From: Laguncularia racemosa
Lineage: Eukaryota > Streptophyta > Magnoliopsida > Myrtales > Combretaceae
Assembly (NCBI GenBank): GCA_037954665.1
Contig: JBBMOL010000280.1
Location: forward strand, 620,001-684,000
Length of the DNA stretch: 64,000 bases
Reading direction: 5' to 3'
Part shown: positions 47,072 through 59,822 of the stretch, piece by piece
Position numbering within the stretch: the stretch's first letter is position 1
Layout of the letters: each line of letters begins with the position of its first letter
The notes under the pieces: generated by a model
Database searches by the model: none
What the model was told of the DNA's origin: nothing
Seen by the model: only the letters and a program-made list of their open reading frames with translations
Position numbers and translations under genes: made by a program

Positions 47072-50000
47072 CTATAACCAAATAGCTTCCTTAAAAGATT
47101 CTATGATGGCCATATATTCAGCTTCAGTAGTAGATAAAGCTACTATAGCTTGCAATGTGGCTTTCCAACTGATGGCATAGCCTCTAAGTGTAAAGATATA
47201 CCCTATGAGAGATCTTCTCTTATCTAAATCTCCAGCAAAATCAGAGTCCACAAAACTGACAAGACCATCTCTAGCTTTACCAAACTGTAAACAGATATTA
47301 GTAATACCTCTTAAGTATTTGAAGATCCGCTGAACTGCTCTCCAGTGTTCTTTGCTAAGATTTTCTATATACCTGCTAACAACACTCACAGCATGTGACA
47401 GATCTAGGCGAGTACATACCATACCATACTATACACAAGAGATCCCACAACGCTAGAGTATGGAACCTTTGACATGTAATTTATTTCTTCATCTGATTTA
47501 GGAGATTGAGTAAATGAAAGCTTCAATTGAAATGCTAAGGGAGTATTGATAGGCTTAGCATTCATCATATTGAACTTGTGAAGTATCTTTTCAAAGTACC
47601 CCTTCTGATTGAGATGTAACATTCCTGATTTTCCATTTCTTAGAATTTCCATTCTAAGTATCTTATTTGCGGCTCCCAAATCCTTTATATCAAACTCTTT
47701 ACTCAACTGGGTTTTAACCCTTTTAATCTCTCTTCTATCTTTAGCTACAATCAGCATATCATCAACATATAATAAATAAACAAAAGACCCATCGTCACAT
47801 TTCTTAAAATAGACACAATTATCATAACTACTTCTCTAAAATTGATGAGAAGTCATAAAAGAATCGAATCTTTTATATCACTGCCTAGGTGACTGCTTTA
47901 ACCCATAAAGGGATTTCTTCAACATGTAAACATGGTCCTCCTTTCCTAAGGCCACAAAGATTTCTGGCTATTGCATGTAAATATCTTCCTCAAGCTCTCC
48001 ATGTAAAAAACTAGTCTTCACATCTTGTTGTTCTAATTCAAGATCTTGCAAGGCTACAATACCCAAAAGTTCTCTAATTGAATCGTGTTTTACAACAGGA
48101 GAAAACACATCAGTAAAATCAATACCTAGTATCTGATTGTAGCCTTTTGCAACTTGTCTAGCCTTGTATCTAGGTTCTTCAATACCTAGCTCACCTTCCT
48201 TTTTGTTATAAATCCATTTGCACTTAACTATTTTCTTCCCTTTAAGAAGTTTCACCAAATCCTAAGTACTATTTTTCTGAAGGGATTTTATCTCTTCTTG
48301 CATTACAATTATCTACCTACCAGAGTCTTCACAATTAACAGTCTTTGTGTAAGTGGATGGCTCTTGATTAGAACATCCTCTACAACATTTAGAGCTTAAG
48401 CTCCAAGATCTGCCTCTGTAAATCTCTCAGGTGGTCTAACTTCTCTCATAGGCCTGTCTCTAGCAAGAATATTATGGCTGAGAAGGCATAGAGATAGGAC
48501 TACCCTTAGTCTATGATAAAGGTTGAGTAGAAGTCTCTGATTTAGAACTTGAACCAATTTCAACCTCCACTTGAATGGATGGTTTCTGCTTGACTTTATT
48601 AGAAGGGTTAGACGATAAATCAGATAACATATATACCTCATCAAAAATAATATCTCTACTCACTATAACTTTCTTTAGTTCATGATACCATAGTTTATAT
48701 CCCTTAGCACCGAGTTTAAAACCAAGGAATATACACTTCAATGACTGCGGTTCTAGCTTTCCATTATGAACATGTGAATACGCAAGACAACAAAAAATTT
48801 TAAGTTTAAAATAATTACTAGGAGTACCAAACCATACTTTAACTGGAGTCTTCTTTTCTATAGTTGTTGATGGAGATCCGTTTATTAAGTAACATGCTGT
48901 AGAGGCAGCTTCTACCTAGAATGACTTTGGTAATCTTGCATTCGAAAGCATACACTGGACTTTCTCCATGATAGTTCTGTTCATGCGTTCTACTACCCCA
49001 TTTTGTTGAGGTGTGTTAGGAATTGTTAAGTATCTCGCAATTCCCTTTACTTTGCATAGATTATTAAAATTCTTAAAAAAAAACTCTAATCCATTATCAG
49101 TGCATAAACACTTTACCTCTTTCCTAGTTCGCTTCTTAATCATTGTTTTCCATTCTTTGAATGTGGGTAGAACATCATTCTTCTACTTTAAGAAGAATAC
49201 CCAAACACATTTGGAAAAGTCATCTGTAATAGTTAACATGTAAGTAGCACCTCCACTAGATGACACTCTTGATGGCCCCCAAAGATCAGAGTAGACATAA
49301 TCTATAGTACCCTTTGTATTATGTGTACTTGTGGTGAATCTGACTCTTTTTTGTTTTCTAAACACACAATGTTCACAAAATTTTAACTTACTGATGTTTT
49401 GCCCCTCAAGTAGACCTCTTCCACTTAACTTAGTCATGTTAGGTTCACTTATATGCCTTAGACGCATATGCTAGGTTTTTGTAGAATCCTCATCCAACAA
49501 GGATGAAGAAGTAACAACAACATCACTTGTAATGACCAAACCATGCAAAACATACAAGTTAGCAGCTTGTTTTTGCCCTTTCATCACCACCAACGATCCC
49601 CTACTAATCTTCAAAACTCCACCTTCACTAGTGTACTTGTACCCTTTAGAATCAAGAGTATTAAGAGAAATCAAATTTCTCTTCAAGTTAGGAACATGTC
49701 TCACAAAACATCTTGACAACACCATCATACATTTTAATTTTAATTGTTCCAATACCTGCAATCCTACGAGAAGCATTATTGCCTAACAAAATGACACCCT
49801 TAGAAATATTTTCATATGTTGAAAACCAGTCTAGATTGGGACACATATGAAAAGTACAGCCAAAATCTAAGATCCATTCCTAACTAGTCAGTGAATCATT
49901 GGAAACAGGAAGAAGCTCACCATAGCTAATTTCTTTAGCAACATTAGCTTCACTAGATTTTGCTGGCTGTTTCTCCTTTTGGTTATCATTATCTCTTTTG

Positions 50001-50640
50001 TTCTTGTTTTGCAATTTATAACATTTCGATTTTATATGTCCCTTCTTCTTGTAGTAATTACAAGTTTTAATCCTATTTGCGGACTTTGATCTACCCCTTG
50101 AATTCTAACTAGAATTTCTATCTTGACTCTTTCCTCAAGTAACAAGACTCTCAACCCTAGACTCAATTCCAATAACTAGAGTTTTTGTCTTTTCATAAGA
50201 GGCTAAAGCATCATAAACATCTTCCATAGTAATTGTGTCATGACTATACAAGATTGTATCTGTAAAATTCGAATATGAAGAAGGTAACAAACATAACAAA
50301 ATCAAAGCTAGTTCTTCTTCATCACACTTTACCTCCATAGATTCTAGATTTGATACAATCTCCTTAAAGATGGTTAAGTGATCATCTATAGACCTTCCTT
50401 CCATCAAATGGCGTGAGTATAGTCTCTGCTTTAGATGCAATTTACTAGTCAAACTTTTTGTCATGCACAATTGCTCTAATTTCAACCATAGTGCAGCAAT
50501 GGTCTTTTCTTTTAACACATCCTATAAATTTTGGTTTGAAAGACGAAGATGAATTTGAGAAAGGGCTTTACAATCCTTACGTTTTTTTTCTTCAAGAGTC
50601 CATGATGCAGGCATCTTAACAAAGCATCATCCAAATCCAT
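47072..50640 (-). pseudogene. Copia-3 gag-pol polyprotein, broken
   Basis: Minus-strand order: gag ALWLKLEQLCMTKSLTSKLH and HDTITMEDVYDALASYEKTK (50135-50518); a knuckle CNYYKKKGHIKSKC (about 50040) with the second Cys changed to Tyr; protease WILDFGCTFHMCP (about 49860) with the middle active-site residue Phe in place of Ser or Thr; pre-integrase and integrase YVYSDLWGPSR, LCTDNGLEF and NTPQQNGVVERMN (48916-49467); reverse transcriptase CKWIYNKKEGELG, DVKTSFLHGELEEDIY (47968-48258) and EFDIKDLGAANKILRMEI (47404-47757); RNase H ending TLQAIVALSTTEAEYMAI (47072-47422). The knuckle and protease changes alone would disable it. Confidence 0.88.
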
Positions 50641-50752
50641 TTGTGTGAGAACCACCCGCATCTTAACCTACTATAGCAAAAACCTTGTGTTGTGATCTAG
50701 CAGCAGAATATCGTATTTGACTTATGCCATCATTTAGAACAAAATCAAAGAA

Positions 50753-50769
50753 CTTTTGCTCTGATACCA
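50753..50769 (-). other. Copia-3 primer binding site
   Basis: The minus strand reads TGGTATCAGAGCAAAAG, two bases inside the 5' LTR end. Standard initiator tRNA-Met type. Confidence 0.85.
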
Positions 50770-50771
50770 CT

Positions 50772-51172
50772 TGTTACGATTTTGTTAAAGATAAAAACAA
50801 TGGCAAAAGAAGATTAATAATCTCAAGAAAATAAAAGACACACAAGATTTACGTGGAAAAACCCAAATCGAAAAAAAAAACCACGAGTAGAGGAGAGGAG
50901 AAATCTACTAATTTGAAATTGGAGTACACAATTGAGAGAATAAAACTTAAAGGACAAATCTCTCAAAGGAATTCATATCAAGCCTCCTAATTCTCTTTCA
51001 TTCACTCTCTTTTAACCCTAAAAACACCCCATATATATATAAGTGGGAAACTTGAAGAAATAAAATAGGTCGGCTCAAGGACGACCTAAAAGCCGATGGC
51101 CTTCATTCTAGAGCTGTTAACATAGAACACAAAAGTTGTCGACCATCAACAAATTCAAGGCATTAATCAACA
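50772..51172 (-). repeat. Copia-3 5' LTR
   Basis: 401 bp, from TGTTACGATTTTG (plus-strand view) to ATTAATCAACA. Confidence 0.88.
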
Positions 51173-51177
51173 ATATA

Positions 51178-52397
51178 TATATCTTGATATTTTTAGATAT
51201 ATCTCTAATTTATTACTAATGACACTATAAATGCAATTAAACAAAATAACGTTCATTACTTCTCTACTTTTGTTTATTTAATCATACAAGCCAAATGTTA
51301 CTAATATAGAGATCTACAAAAGTGTGCATTGCAATACACGTGATCTAAAAACTTGCTTTGGTTTAGTAATTTGTATTAATATGTTGTTTCTCTATCCAAA
51401 TTTAAACCGGTTTTGTGTTTTAAAAAAAAATTTTACTAACTGTGTTAAAAAAACCTAAATCACAATCCAACTTATTTAATAAATATGTCCTATACTCAAG
51501 TTGAAACTGCTTATCCAATAAAAAAACTCTAAACTAGATGTATTATAAACTATGAAGTCTCAATGTGAAATGCATGTTTACGGCAACCCAAAAAAATTAA
51601 AAAACAACCTAAACATTCATTTATCCAATTCATCTGCTTATTCATTATAATACAATCAGGGCAAATAATATCAGCAAAAATAAAAATTGCTTTCGAAAAG
51701 AATTATGATAAAGGGGCTCTTTTGTACTGCGAATAGTTTGATCTCCACCTAAGTAAGCAGGCATCTATCAAGACTAGAGTAATCTTAGTAAGATAAAAGG
51801 AATTTCCATGCCATGGCTATTTCCGAGCAAAATGAATAAATAATAAAAATTATTTTCCCTACTGCTGTTATGTTGGCTAATGACCCCAAAACAAGATCTT
51901 ATTCGTATCTATTTATAGCTTCAAACTTGTAGTTCCTGAAGCTAAACTTTTTAACAGTGTGTGTTTCTAATATTAATTTATCCAATTAATTTTAACAAAA
52001 TATGTTTTTCAATCTTCAGCTACAGATGACTCTAATATAAAATTTTTATTTTAAATGAAGATTTTTTTAAATTTTAAGTAAACATTATTATTAACCTAGT
52101 GGTATAGATAGAATTGGTCATGCTTGAATTCCTCTCTTATTATAAAAATACCTAACATAAATTTAGATTGGGATATAATTTTGGGAAAAAATGGAGCCCG
52201 AGACCACCATTGCCTACCGACCCAATTCCAGGGCTTATTTCAGAGCCTTTCAGGGACCAAAAAAAAAGACCATGAAAATATAAGACTTGAAACAAAGGCA
52301 ATCGATTCTTATTGCATGGCCAGTAGAAGTAAACCCGATTTAGCATTACAGAAGGGCTGCGCAAGAAAAGAAGAGGCTAGAGGGTCCATCTTCGTTG
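51178..52397. other. no gene recognised; includes 3' flank of the CRK gene
   Basis: AT-rich spacer between copia-3 and the kinase gene. The last few hundred bases, on the minus strand downstream of the stop at 52398, are expected to hold the 3' untranslated region. I see no other coding signal. Confidence 0.5.
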
Positions 52398-55300
52398 TTA
52401 TCGCGGGTACAATGCTGTGACGGACAATTGATTGATGGAGGACGGGGTCGAGATGGCAACCCGATTGGACCTCAAGCTCAATCCTCTGCTAGAAAAGTAA
52501 AAAGCTGGTTCTCGAGGCATTGATAATGCGACAGAGTAATCGTTTAGCATGTGAACGATCGTGGCCATGGTGGGTCTATCCCTTGGATCTTCCTGAACAC
52601 ATAAGAGGCTGATGTGGATGCATCTAATCGCTTCACTTGTCGATAAGGAGCCTCTCAAAGATGAGTCCAAGACATGCAATGGTGTTCCATCCTTCCAGTG
52701 CTTCCAAGCCTGAAGAGCAATCACGTAAAAATCCTATATGGACTCAAAGTTTTTCATCATGATAATCGCACATTAAGTATGGGGATTTTACAGAATGTGT
52801 GGGTTTTCGCTAAATTTAACATTTGTTCTTCAGAATTTTATGTCTTGAAGAACTATTTTAGGAAGCTTGTGGGAGTTAAAACCACTTTTTATGAAGTTTG
52901 AAGACTTCTGCAGGAAGTTTCAGGGGAAATCGCACAGTTGAGAAATTTGAGTTAGGACGCGTAATTCCAATAATAAAAGGTTAAATTACATTTATAATAA
53001 TTGCTAGTTTGATCATACTTACATAGCTTGGTAGTTCCTCTATACATTCTGATTGATAGAAGAGATTCTTCTTGCCACTTAAGATCTCTAGAAGCAAGAT
53101 CCCAAAACTGTAGACATCAGATTTCCTGGAGAAGTGCCCGTGCATCGCATATTCTGGAGCCATGTATCCACTAAATGCTAAAAATGATCAGAATCAGAAC
53201 TTCGGAAACAACATCAGAGACATATCAACTTGTGAGCAGTATGCTCACTTCAATTGATTCTTAGACTCTGTTTTGGGGCTCAGGTTAGACAGTTACTTTT
53301 GGGAATGTGCAATAGGTTACGAGCTCAATATATTGGTCTCTGTTTGTTTTACATTGAAGAAATCCTTAATTTTTCTTTTTAATTATAAATTTCTAGTATC
53401 TTATCTTTGTCTGCAATGCACATCGTACATTTTACTTGTCATTATCTTAGGGAAGATAGCCTCCTTGCGCAAATTATGACCAAGGTAACTTAAGGACCAT
53501 GAAAAATGCACTTTGTTTTGGTAATTGCATATAGTAGGGTAAGATGGGAATTCGATAACAGATTAGCATGCCATTTTTGCGCAAATGTAAAGGTTGAACA
53601 TGAACTTACTATGAACCAACAGCTTCATTTGTGCTCTGACAAGTTCCATGGACTCCAAGGATCCTTGCCAAATCAAAATCTGAAATCTTTGGATTAAAAT
53701 CATCATCCAACAAAATATTGCTTGCTTTGATATCACGGTGGACAATTTGAAGCATAGAATCTTGATGCAGATAAAGTAACCCCCGAGCAATTCCAACAGC
53801 TATATGGTAACGTCTCATCCAGTCCAACAAGATTCGTTTTTCATTGTCTAACATCAATGAAGTAGCTCAATAAAATAGGAATCTCAATCATATTAAATGA
53901 GGATATGGCAAGCAAAACTCAGGAATCACATAAACAAAAACTGAGGATGTACTGAATTCGTAAATAAATCCTTTATGTCATCACAAGCTTATTGTTATAG
54001 TTCAAATGAGGCAAATTGTAAATTTATTTCAAAATTATAGGTTTGGTGTGACAAACCTCCTAAACTTTCAAAACCTGTCTTTTAAGTAACTATAAATTTA
54101 GAGAATGTGCGTTTAAAACTGTAACCTTTGCTAAAGCCATTTGTAGTTATGGACCTTTGAATGATGGTCGAGAGCCAAATGCATAATTCCAAAAGTTATG
54201 AAGAGACCAAAACACATTTTGAAAGTTTAGGAGGTCATCTACATTTAACCAATAGTTTTAAGATGTATCTGCAATTCGGCAAAAGAAAATAAAGTGGCAT
54301 TTGGCAATATGAGAGGAGTGCATACCAAACAAAAAGAGGTCGAGGCTTTTGTTTGGCACGAATTCATAGACTAGCAGCTTCTCTTTTTTTCCTGTCATGC
54401 AAAATCCGAGTAGTCGCACAAGATTCCGATGCTGAAGTTTGGCTACCAATATGACTTCATTCTTGAAACCCTCCACATCTTGTTCGGAGATTACAGAAAG
54501 CTTTTTAACAGCTACATCCTGCCCACTGGGTAGTATTCCCTGCAAAAGCCATTACAATTCTTACGTGTTCCCGCGGTTTTCTGCATATAAGGCCTAAGTG
54601 TGAGACTGTATGTCGAACGCATTGATCATAAGTTTGTAGGATTCAGTGCAGCATCATATTGATGTACTCAGACAACATAACACCGCATGTTTCGTTAACT
54701 TTCATGTTGGAGATGTTAATGGATGTGGACCATGATTTCTCACCTTGTAAACCTCACTGAAGCCACCAGCTCCTAATTTGTCAGTAAAATTATTTGTCGC
54801 GAGTTGTATAGTACCAAAATCGAACTTCAAGGCATCTTGATGAGCAGTAATCTCATCATTAACTACACAATAAAAAAAAAAAAAAAAGTGTTGGTTTAAC
54901 GGATATTTACTCCGGGGTATGATCGTAAGTCACAGAGGTGGTTTGCAATGCAGGGGATAGATCATAATAACTGCTGATTGCTCCTTCTAGCTTTCAAAAT
55001 TGCATCAACACCTATTTTTTCTATAATACACATTGTACCCCAGAAAAGTTTCAAACAAACATAGAAGCTTCTAGATAGTTTTAACGACTGCATAAACACA
55101 TCACAATAATTTTTTAAAAGGAGTTGTAGTGCATATCAGAGGAGTGTAATAGATATTCAATCATGATTGTCAAACTCGCAATTCCATCTACAATCAAAAT
55201 GTATATAATCTTGATAGAATTGTATAAAATCACATAAATTCGGTTAATCGGAAGCTTGTGAGAACATACATTGAAACTCATATTTTAAATATGAAAAACC

Positions 55301-56554
55301 TTGTAAAATTGTGAACTCATTAAATCGTATAATTAGCTTGTGATTTTAACAATCATATATACAATTTAAAATATTAAGGGCATTGATGTAATTATAACAG
55401 CTTCACGGATGGTCAATGTATTTTACCCTAGTATATAGTTTATACCGGATTTATCTTCAATGTCATGTTTTTTTTGCCGCCTCATCCTAAGCAAATAGCA
55501 TCCAGAGAAGAGAAGCACAGCAGAAAGTGCTGCTATAGCTGCAAGTGCGATAATTAGACCATGAGAGATCATGTGCTTTCCTGCATTCACAGATTGATAA
55601 TAGTCAGAATTGCATTCAAGTAGGGAGGACTACAAAATGTTGAGGGCCCGGCAGTGGAAACGCGAAATCTGTAGTCACTTGGTTACTAGAAAAAAAATTT
55701 CCATATAGTTTTTATATATGGCATTGATCATACTTTTTACCTTTGAGCTTTGTCAATGGAAATTGAAAGAATGATGGTCCACCTACCGCGAAGGCGGATT
55801 TATTATAAAACTGGAAGGCTTCAACTCTCAAGGTGCAGCTAGGCGTGACAACTTGAGTTGGCTGATAGGTTAAAAAGGAAGATACTTCGAAACAAAAATT
55901 AATACAGTATATACAATCTTCTACCGGCAGATCGGGTGTGCACTGCACGAGAGCATAAGGATACTTCTGGAAGGCTGAATCTGTAACCGCCAGCTTTTTT
56001 CTGGATTTACTGCTCGCAGCCTTTGAAGCTAAGTAGCCTATGACGCTTTGATATTCTGTAAATTCCAGATTCAGATTCTCTGTTATTTCTCCCCATGCTA
56101 AGCGAGAATTCGAATAATCCCCGGTGAAGAAGATATTTTCATTCGAGTAACGCAACAAGCACTCATCATACCATATAATAGCAACTTTCTGATTGCCACA
56201 TAATAGACGGATTTCTTGAGCTGCATATTTAACACAATTATAGCAGTCCTGCGTACCGAGGTCACCACGACAGAGGTAGAGACCGTAGACCGGGACGGAA
56301 CGGGCTTGGCCAGTAGCACGGTGGGCAAAGCCATCGTCGTCCTTGGAGGCTTCATAAGTCAGCGAGGACAAAAGGTCGTTCCGATTGATTTCATAGATAC
56401 TTTCAGAAAGGAAGATATTATCGTCTGAGCAATAATAATCCAGATAATTAGGTACAGCTAGAGTCCTATGAAAATCAAGGCAACCCAACATCAAGAGCAC
56501 ACAAAGTGTTATGGAGACTTGAAAGTAAGAGGTCATATTTAGATGATGACACAA
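52398..56554 (-). CDS. cysteine-rich receptor-like protein kinase (CRK), seven exons
   Basis: Plasma-membrane receptor kinase of the DUF26 family. Exons (5' to 3'): 56554/56536-55741, 55580-55446, 54862-54744, 54539-54326, 53847-53610, 53170-53023, 52709-52398. All introns are GT-AG and phases agree, giving 653 aa from the second Met (56536), preferred because a hydrophobic signal peptide follows at once, or 659 aa from 56554. Numbering from that Met, two extracellular DUF26 domains have C-x8-C-x2-C at 89/98/101 and 199/208/211. A transmembrane helix lies at about 272-294. The kinase has VAVK Lys362, Glu378, HRD 458-460 and APE; the protein ends TALYPR as is common in CRKs. The oddities are the loop GAGGFS (third Gly is Ser) and DFD 478-480 in place of DFG, so catalytic activity is doubtful. 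Exon sizes fit the family. The nearest neighbours are retroelements. Confidence 0.93.
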
Positions 56555-56608
56555 CTCGGGAAAAAATCAAGCAGACGGTTCTGCTTTAGCAAGAATCACC
56601 ACGTCGCT

Positions 56609-56618
56609 CCTTTTATGT
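56609..56618 (-). promoter_or_regulatory. TATA-like element upstream of the CRK gene
   Basis: The minus strand reads ACATAAAAGG about 75-80 bp upstream of the preferred start codon. It is plausible as a core promoter, but supported only by position and sequence. Confidence 0.35.
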
Positions 56619-56639
56619 GGAAGAAAAGAAAACGAAAAT

Positions 56640-57290
56640 TCGGTTGAGCACCCAGTAGATTTCAAAATTATTACATCTATCTAATGTGTATTCGACACTT
56701 CTTTGTAGAAATTATTACAGCATTTGCATGGTTATGAAACCTACGGAGGGATGCATATGTAATTTTGAAATTTACATGAACAGATTGATACGAAATGCAT
56801 TGTTGAATGCACTGAAGTCCGACACGTTATTGTCCTTGAAAATAACAGCTTTGAACTTTCCATGCGATGGGTCTACTGGACTCAAAGTCAGTCAACCATG
56901 GAATATGCTCGGAATTTCCTTTATGGTTGCGTTCCAAAATTACCTAAAGAAATTACAGATTTATAGGATCTCATTGTTGATTTTAAGCAGCCAAAAACGT
57001 GTGAATTTAAAATCTTTTCTGGCATTCGAATTCGATTAAGGATAACATAGGGATTTTTCAAAAGAAAGTAATAAAATATGTTACGCAAATCAAGAAAACA
57101 TTCTAGATTTTGTAGAAAACTTCACACGCATTATGGTATTGCAGCATATCTATGATATAAGGGTACGAGATTATTCTCCTACAATGGGACTAGGAATATA
57201 ACAAAATTTTGGAAAACTCTTTCGTAAATTGTAAACACGTTTCTTGATGTGCACTTAATTTTCTATCATTAATATTGCGCATTTAAAAAC
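56640..57290. other. upstream region of the CRK gene, no gene recognised
   Basis: An open frame of about 117 codons on the plus strand (56686-57039) shows no domain. I regard it as chance. Confidence 0.45.
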
Positions 57291-59109
57291 TGTAATAATT
57301 GAAAATAATTTAAATGAAATATATTACATAATATTTTTTTTTAATTTGAGGAAAAAAATTAGAATATAAAAAAAAAAACTGGATTAAGATAAATGGAAGT
57401 AAAAAGTGTTTAATAACGAGATGATATGGTCTTTTGACCAAAAAAGTATAAATAGACCTACACGTATCCTTTTGACCTTTCTCCTTGTACTGTGTACTAT
57501 AGAACCTTAGGAGATGAAGGTAACTACTATACTAGGTGATCCAATGAATTTACACATAAATAACTAGTGTGAGAAACTTAAATCATTGGAACGATCTAAA
57601 CCATGTTAGAACGATCCGATAACCATAATAACAAGGATTTGGAAGATTGTTCGTAGGATGTCAATTCAAGTAAGTTCACTAAATTTTGTGTAATTGGAAT
57701 GAAATTAAGAGTAATGTTGTTGTATATTAAGTATGAGAGTACAATAATTGCAAGTGTAGAAAGGATTTGAGGATAATTGTGATTAGAAGATGTGAGAGTT
57801 TAAAAAAAAAATTGTTTTTACAAAATTGAGAAATTCCAAAAGCACATGGCCACAACATAGTCGTATTGCACCCATGTACTAAGTACACAACCACTTAGGA
57901 GATTTACACCACTATGCCAAAAATCACAAATTGAATAATAAGGTACATGGGTAGGAGACATGACTGTGTATTTGCCTATATACCTCCACATTAATAACAC
58001 ATGCAATATACAAACGAGAACATGCATGTGTACTTAAACATGTCAGACTTATATTTTCCAAAGACAAGTTTTTCTATCTAAATTTGATTCCCAACTACTC
58101 ATAACCTATCTAGATACCTAAAAGTAGATTGAAGTACTTATTGTAGGCTCTCTAAGCATATGTGTTATTGATTTGAATAGGTGTAAGGTTTAAGGGATTT
58201 TAGAGTTGAGAAGAAATCGTTTGTTGCTTATCAGGTACGTGTATACTATATTTGTTGTTTGTGTATATTAGGCTAAAAACATAAACTAACTTAAATGGTA
58301 AGTGGAACTAAGTAATTGTGTGATTGTGCATAGTTGGACCTAAGAAACTAAGAATACCGATAATCATGGGGTGACACCTGGATAATCGATATGTGACGTT
58401 GTCCCTAACGGAGTCGCATATTGAAATGATTTAGAGTGTTTTGATTTATGGACTCGTGGATAATAGGGAGGACCCCTCTATCGTGTATATATATATATAT
58501 ATATATATATAAATTATAAGTATGGTAGTGTGTATACGGATCTTGTGCTGTCTAAAGTTATGTGCTTGAATGACTGATATGGAGGATAATAATTTAGTTC
58601 TTGAATATCCTATTTGCATCATATTTATATTTGTATTTTGGTATGGCTTGTATGTGTGGTTGTTGGTATACATTGTGCTAGGTTTTAGCTCACCCTTTGT
58701 AGTTCTCTTTTTTAGCTACATGTTCTTCTGATGAATTTATTGAATATGATGAAATGTTAGTAAATATAAATCAAGACTTAAGAGGTGATGTGGAGTATGT
58801 ATACTATGAAGAGTGATGAGCATGCTAGATGAAGGATTATTATGCTTCCATTGTTATTAATGAGAAGAGATAGACTCTAGTTGAATCCTTGTGGTTAATT
58901 GTTCTCTACAATTTTAATTTCATATGTAGACCCCAATTAGGACTTTGTGAGGCCACTCGTTCATATATGTGGAGATTTCCTTTATGATGTCATGGTGACT
59001 TGATATCAATTGTGGAGTTTATTAGATTATGAGCCTTTGCATGTCTCTACTTAGTAAGGATACGTAGCGGGTCGTATTCACTTTAGGTTTTGGGGTATTA
59101 TAGTTTAAG
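57290..59109 (+). repeat. chromovirus 5' LTR, plus strand (left end uncertain)
   Basis: Contains a TATAAATAGACC box at about 57447 and a long leader with GACGTTGTCCCTAACGGAG (about 58401), related to the minus-strand LTR at 6132-8330. It ends at a primer site starting 59110 and is followed by a chromovirus gag. The TG start was not located; 57290 is an estimate. Confidence 0.55.
58484..58512. repeat. (TA)n microsatellite
   Basis: Uninterrupted TA run inside the chromovirus LTR. Confidence 0.9.
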
Positions 59110-59121
59110 TGGTATCAAATC
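59110..59121 (+). other. chromovirus primer binding site
   Basis: TGGTATCAAATC, initiator tRNA-Met type, at the LTR end. Confidence 0.65.
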
Positions 59122-59326
59122 TTAGGTTTATTGATCCATAGACTACCTAGTAATAAAATCTTTAGGATGGTGAAGCATGATGAGAATGGGTGATAAATTG
59201 AGTTGATGTTATTGATACATGAATTCCTTTCAGTTATGTTTATGATATTACCTTTAGATATTCAATGTCTTGAAATAGCTTCTATTTTTACATGTCTCCT
59301 TAATCTAGTTAATGTCTTCTTGTAGA

Positions 59327-59822
59327 ATGCCTAAAAGAATTTTTAGACTAGCTTTGACATCAGGTATTGGAAGCGATGCTCCTGATAACCAAATTCCACC
59401 TTAACCACATTAACATTGTCCAAGGTTGAATGAAGATTACACTATGGAATTGCTAGAGGTGATTAATACCCTAGCAATAGTAGTGGCACAACAACAACAA
59501 TAGATACATGAACTATAAATGCTAAATGGTAGATAAGGACAAATGGTGGGAGAGGTTAGAGATAGGTTGGCTAGGCCAATCAATTTACATTAGTTTGTAA
59601 AACCAGTTAAGGAGTTTAGGCCTAAGGTGAACAACCCATTGGATGTTGAGTAGTAGATTGAAAAGTTAGAGAAGATTTTTTCAACATTCAAAATTCCAAA
59701 AGAGAAGAAGGTAAACCATGAAGTGTATTTACTAAAAGGCTTAGCTTTAGAGTGATGGTCTAATGCATTAAGATTAACAGTAAAACACATCACCTAGAAG
59801 AGATTCAAACAATTGGTCTATG
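59327..59822 (+). pseudogene. chromovirus gag, N-terminal part
   Basis: Starts MPKRIFRLALTSGIGSDAPD. After stops it has FVKPVKEFRPKVNNPLDVE, IEKLEKIFSTFKIPKEKKVN and EVYLLKGLALE, the chromovirus gag block (usually FxxxxPPxFxGxxxPxxAExWLxxxExxFxxxxxxxxxxVxxAxxxLxGxAxxWW). Stop codons, mostly TAG, break the frame. The frame is cut in RFKQLVY by the nested element and resumes at 63482. Confidence 0.75.

Larger units (their letters stand above)
46207..51172 (-). mobile_element. Copia-3: Ty1/copia (Tork-like) LTR retrotransposon, minus strand
   Basis: A 4966-bp element with target duplication ATATA (46202-46206 and 51173-51177). The 3' LTR is 46207-46698 and the 5' LTR 50772-51172. The primer site TGGTATCAGAGCAAAAG (50753-50769, minus) and gene order gag, protease, integrase, reverse transcriptase, RNase H are clear. 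The reverse transcriptase and RNase H motifs resemble the Tnt1/Tork group. Open blocks are longer than in the other elements, but stops and active-site changes remain. Confidence 0.92.

Noticed and set aside
52124..52420. 98-codon plus-strand open frame
   Set aside because: It overlaps the last exon and 3' flank of the CRK gene on the opposite strand and has no domain.
56686..57039. 117-codon plus-strand open frame
   Set aside because: No recognisable domain. It lies in the upstream region of the CRK gene and is best explained by chance.
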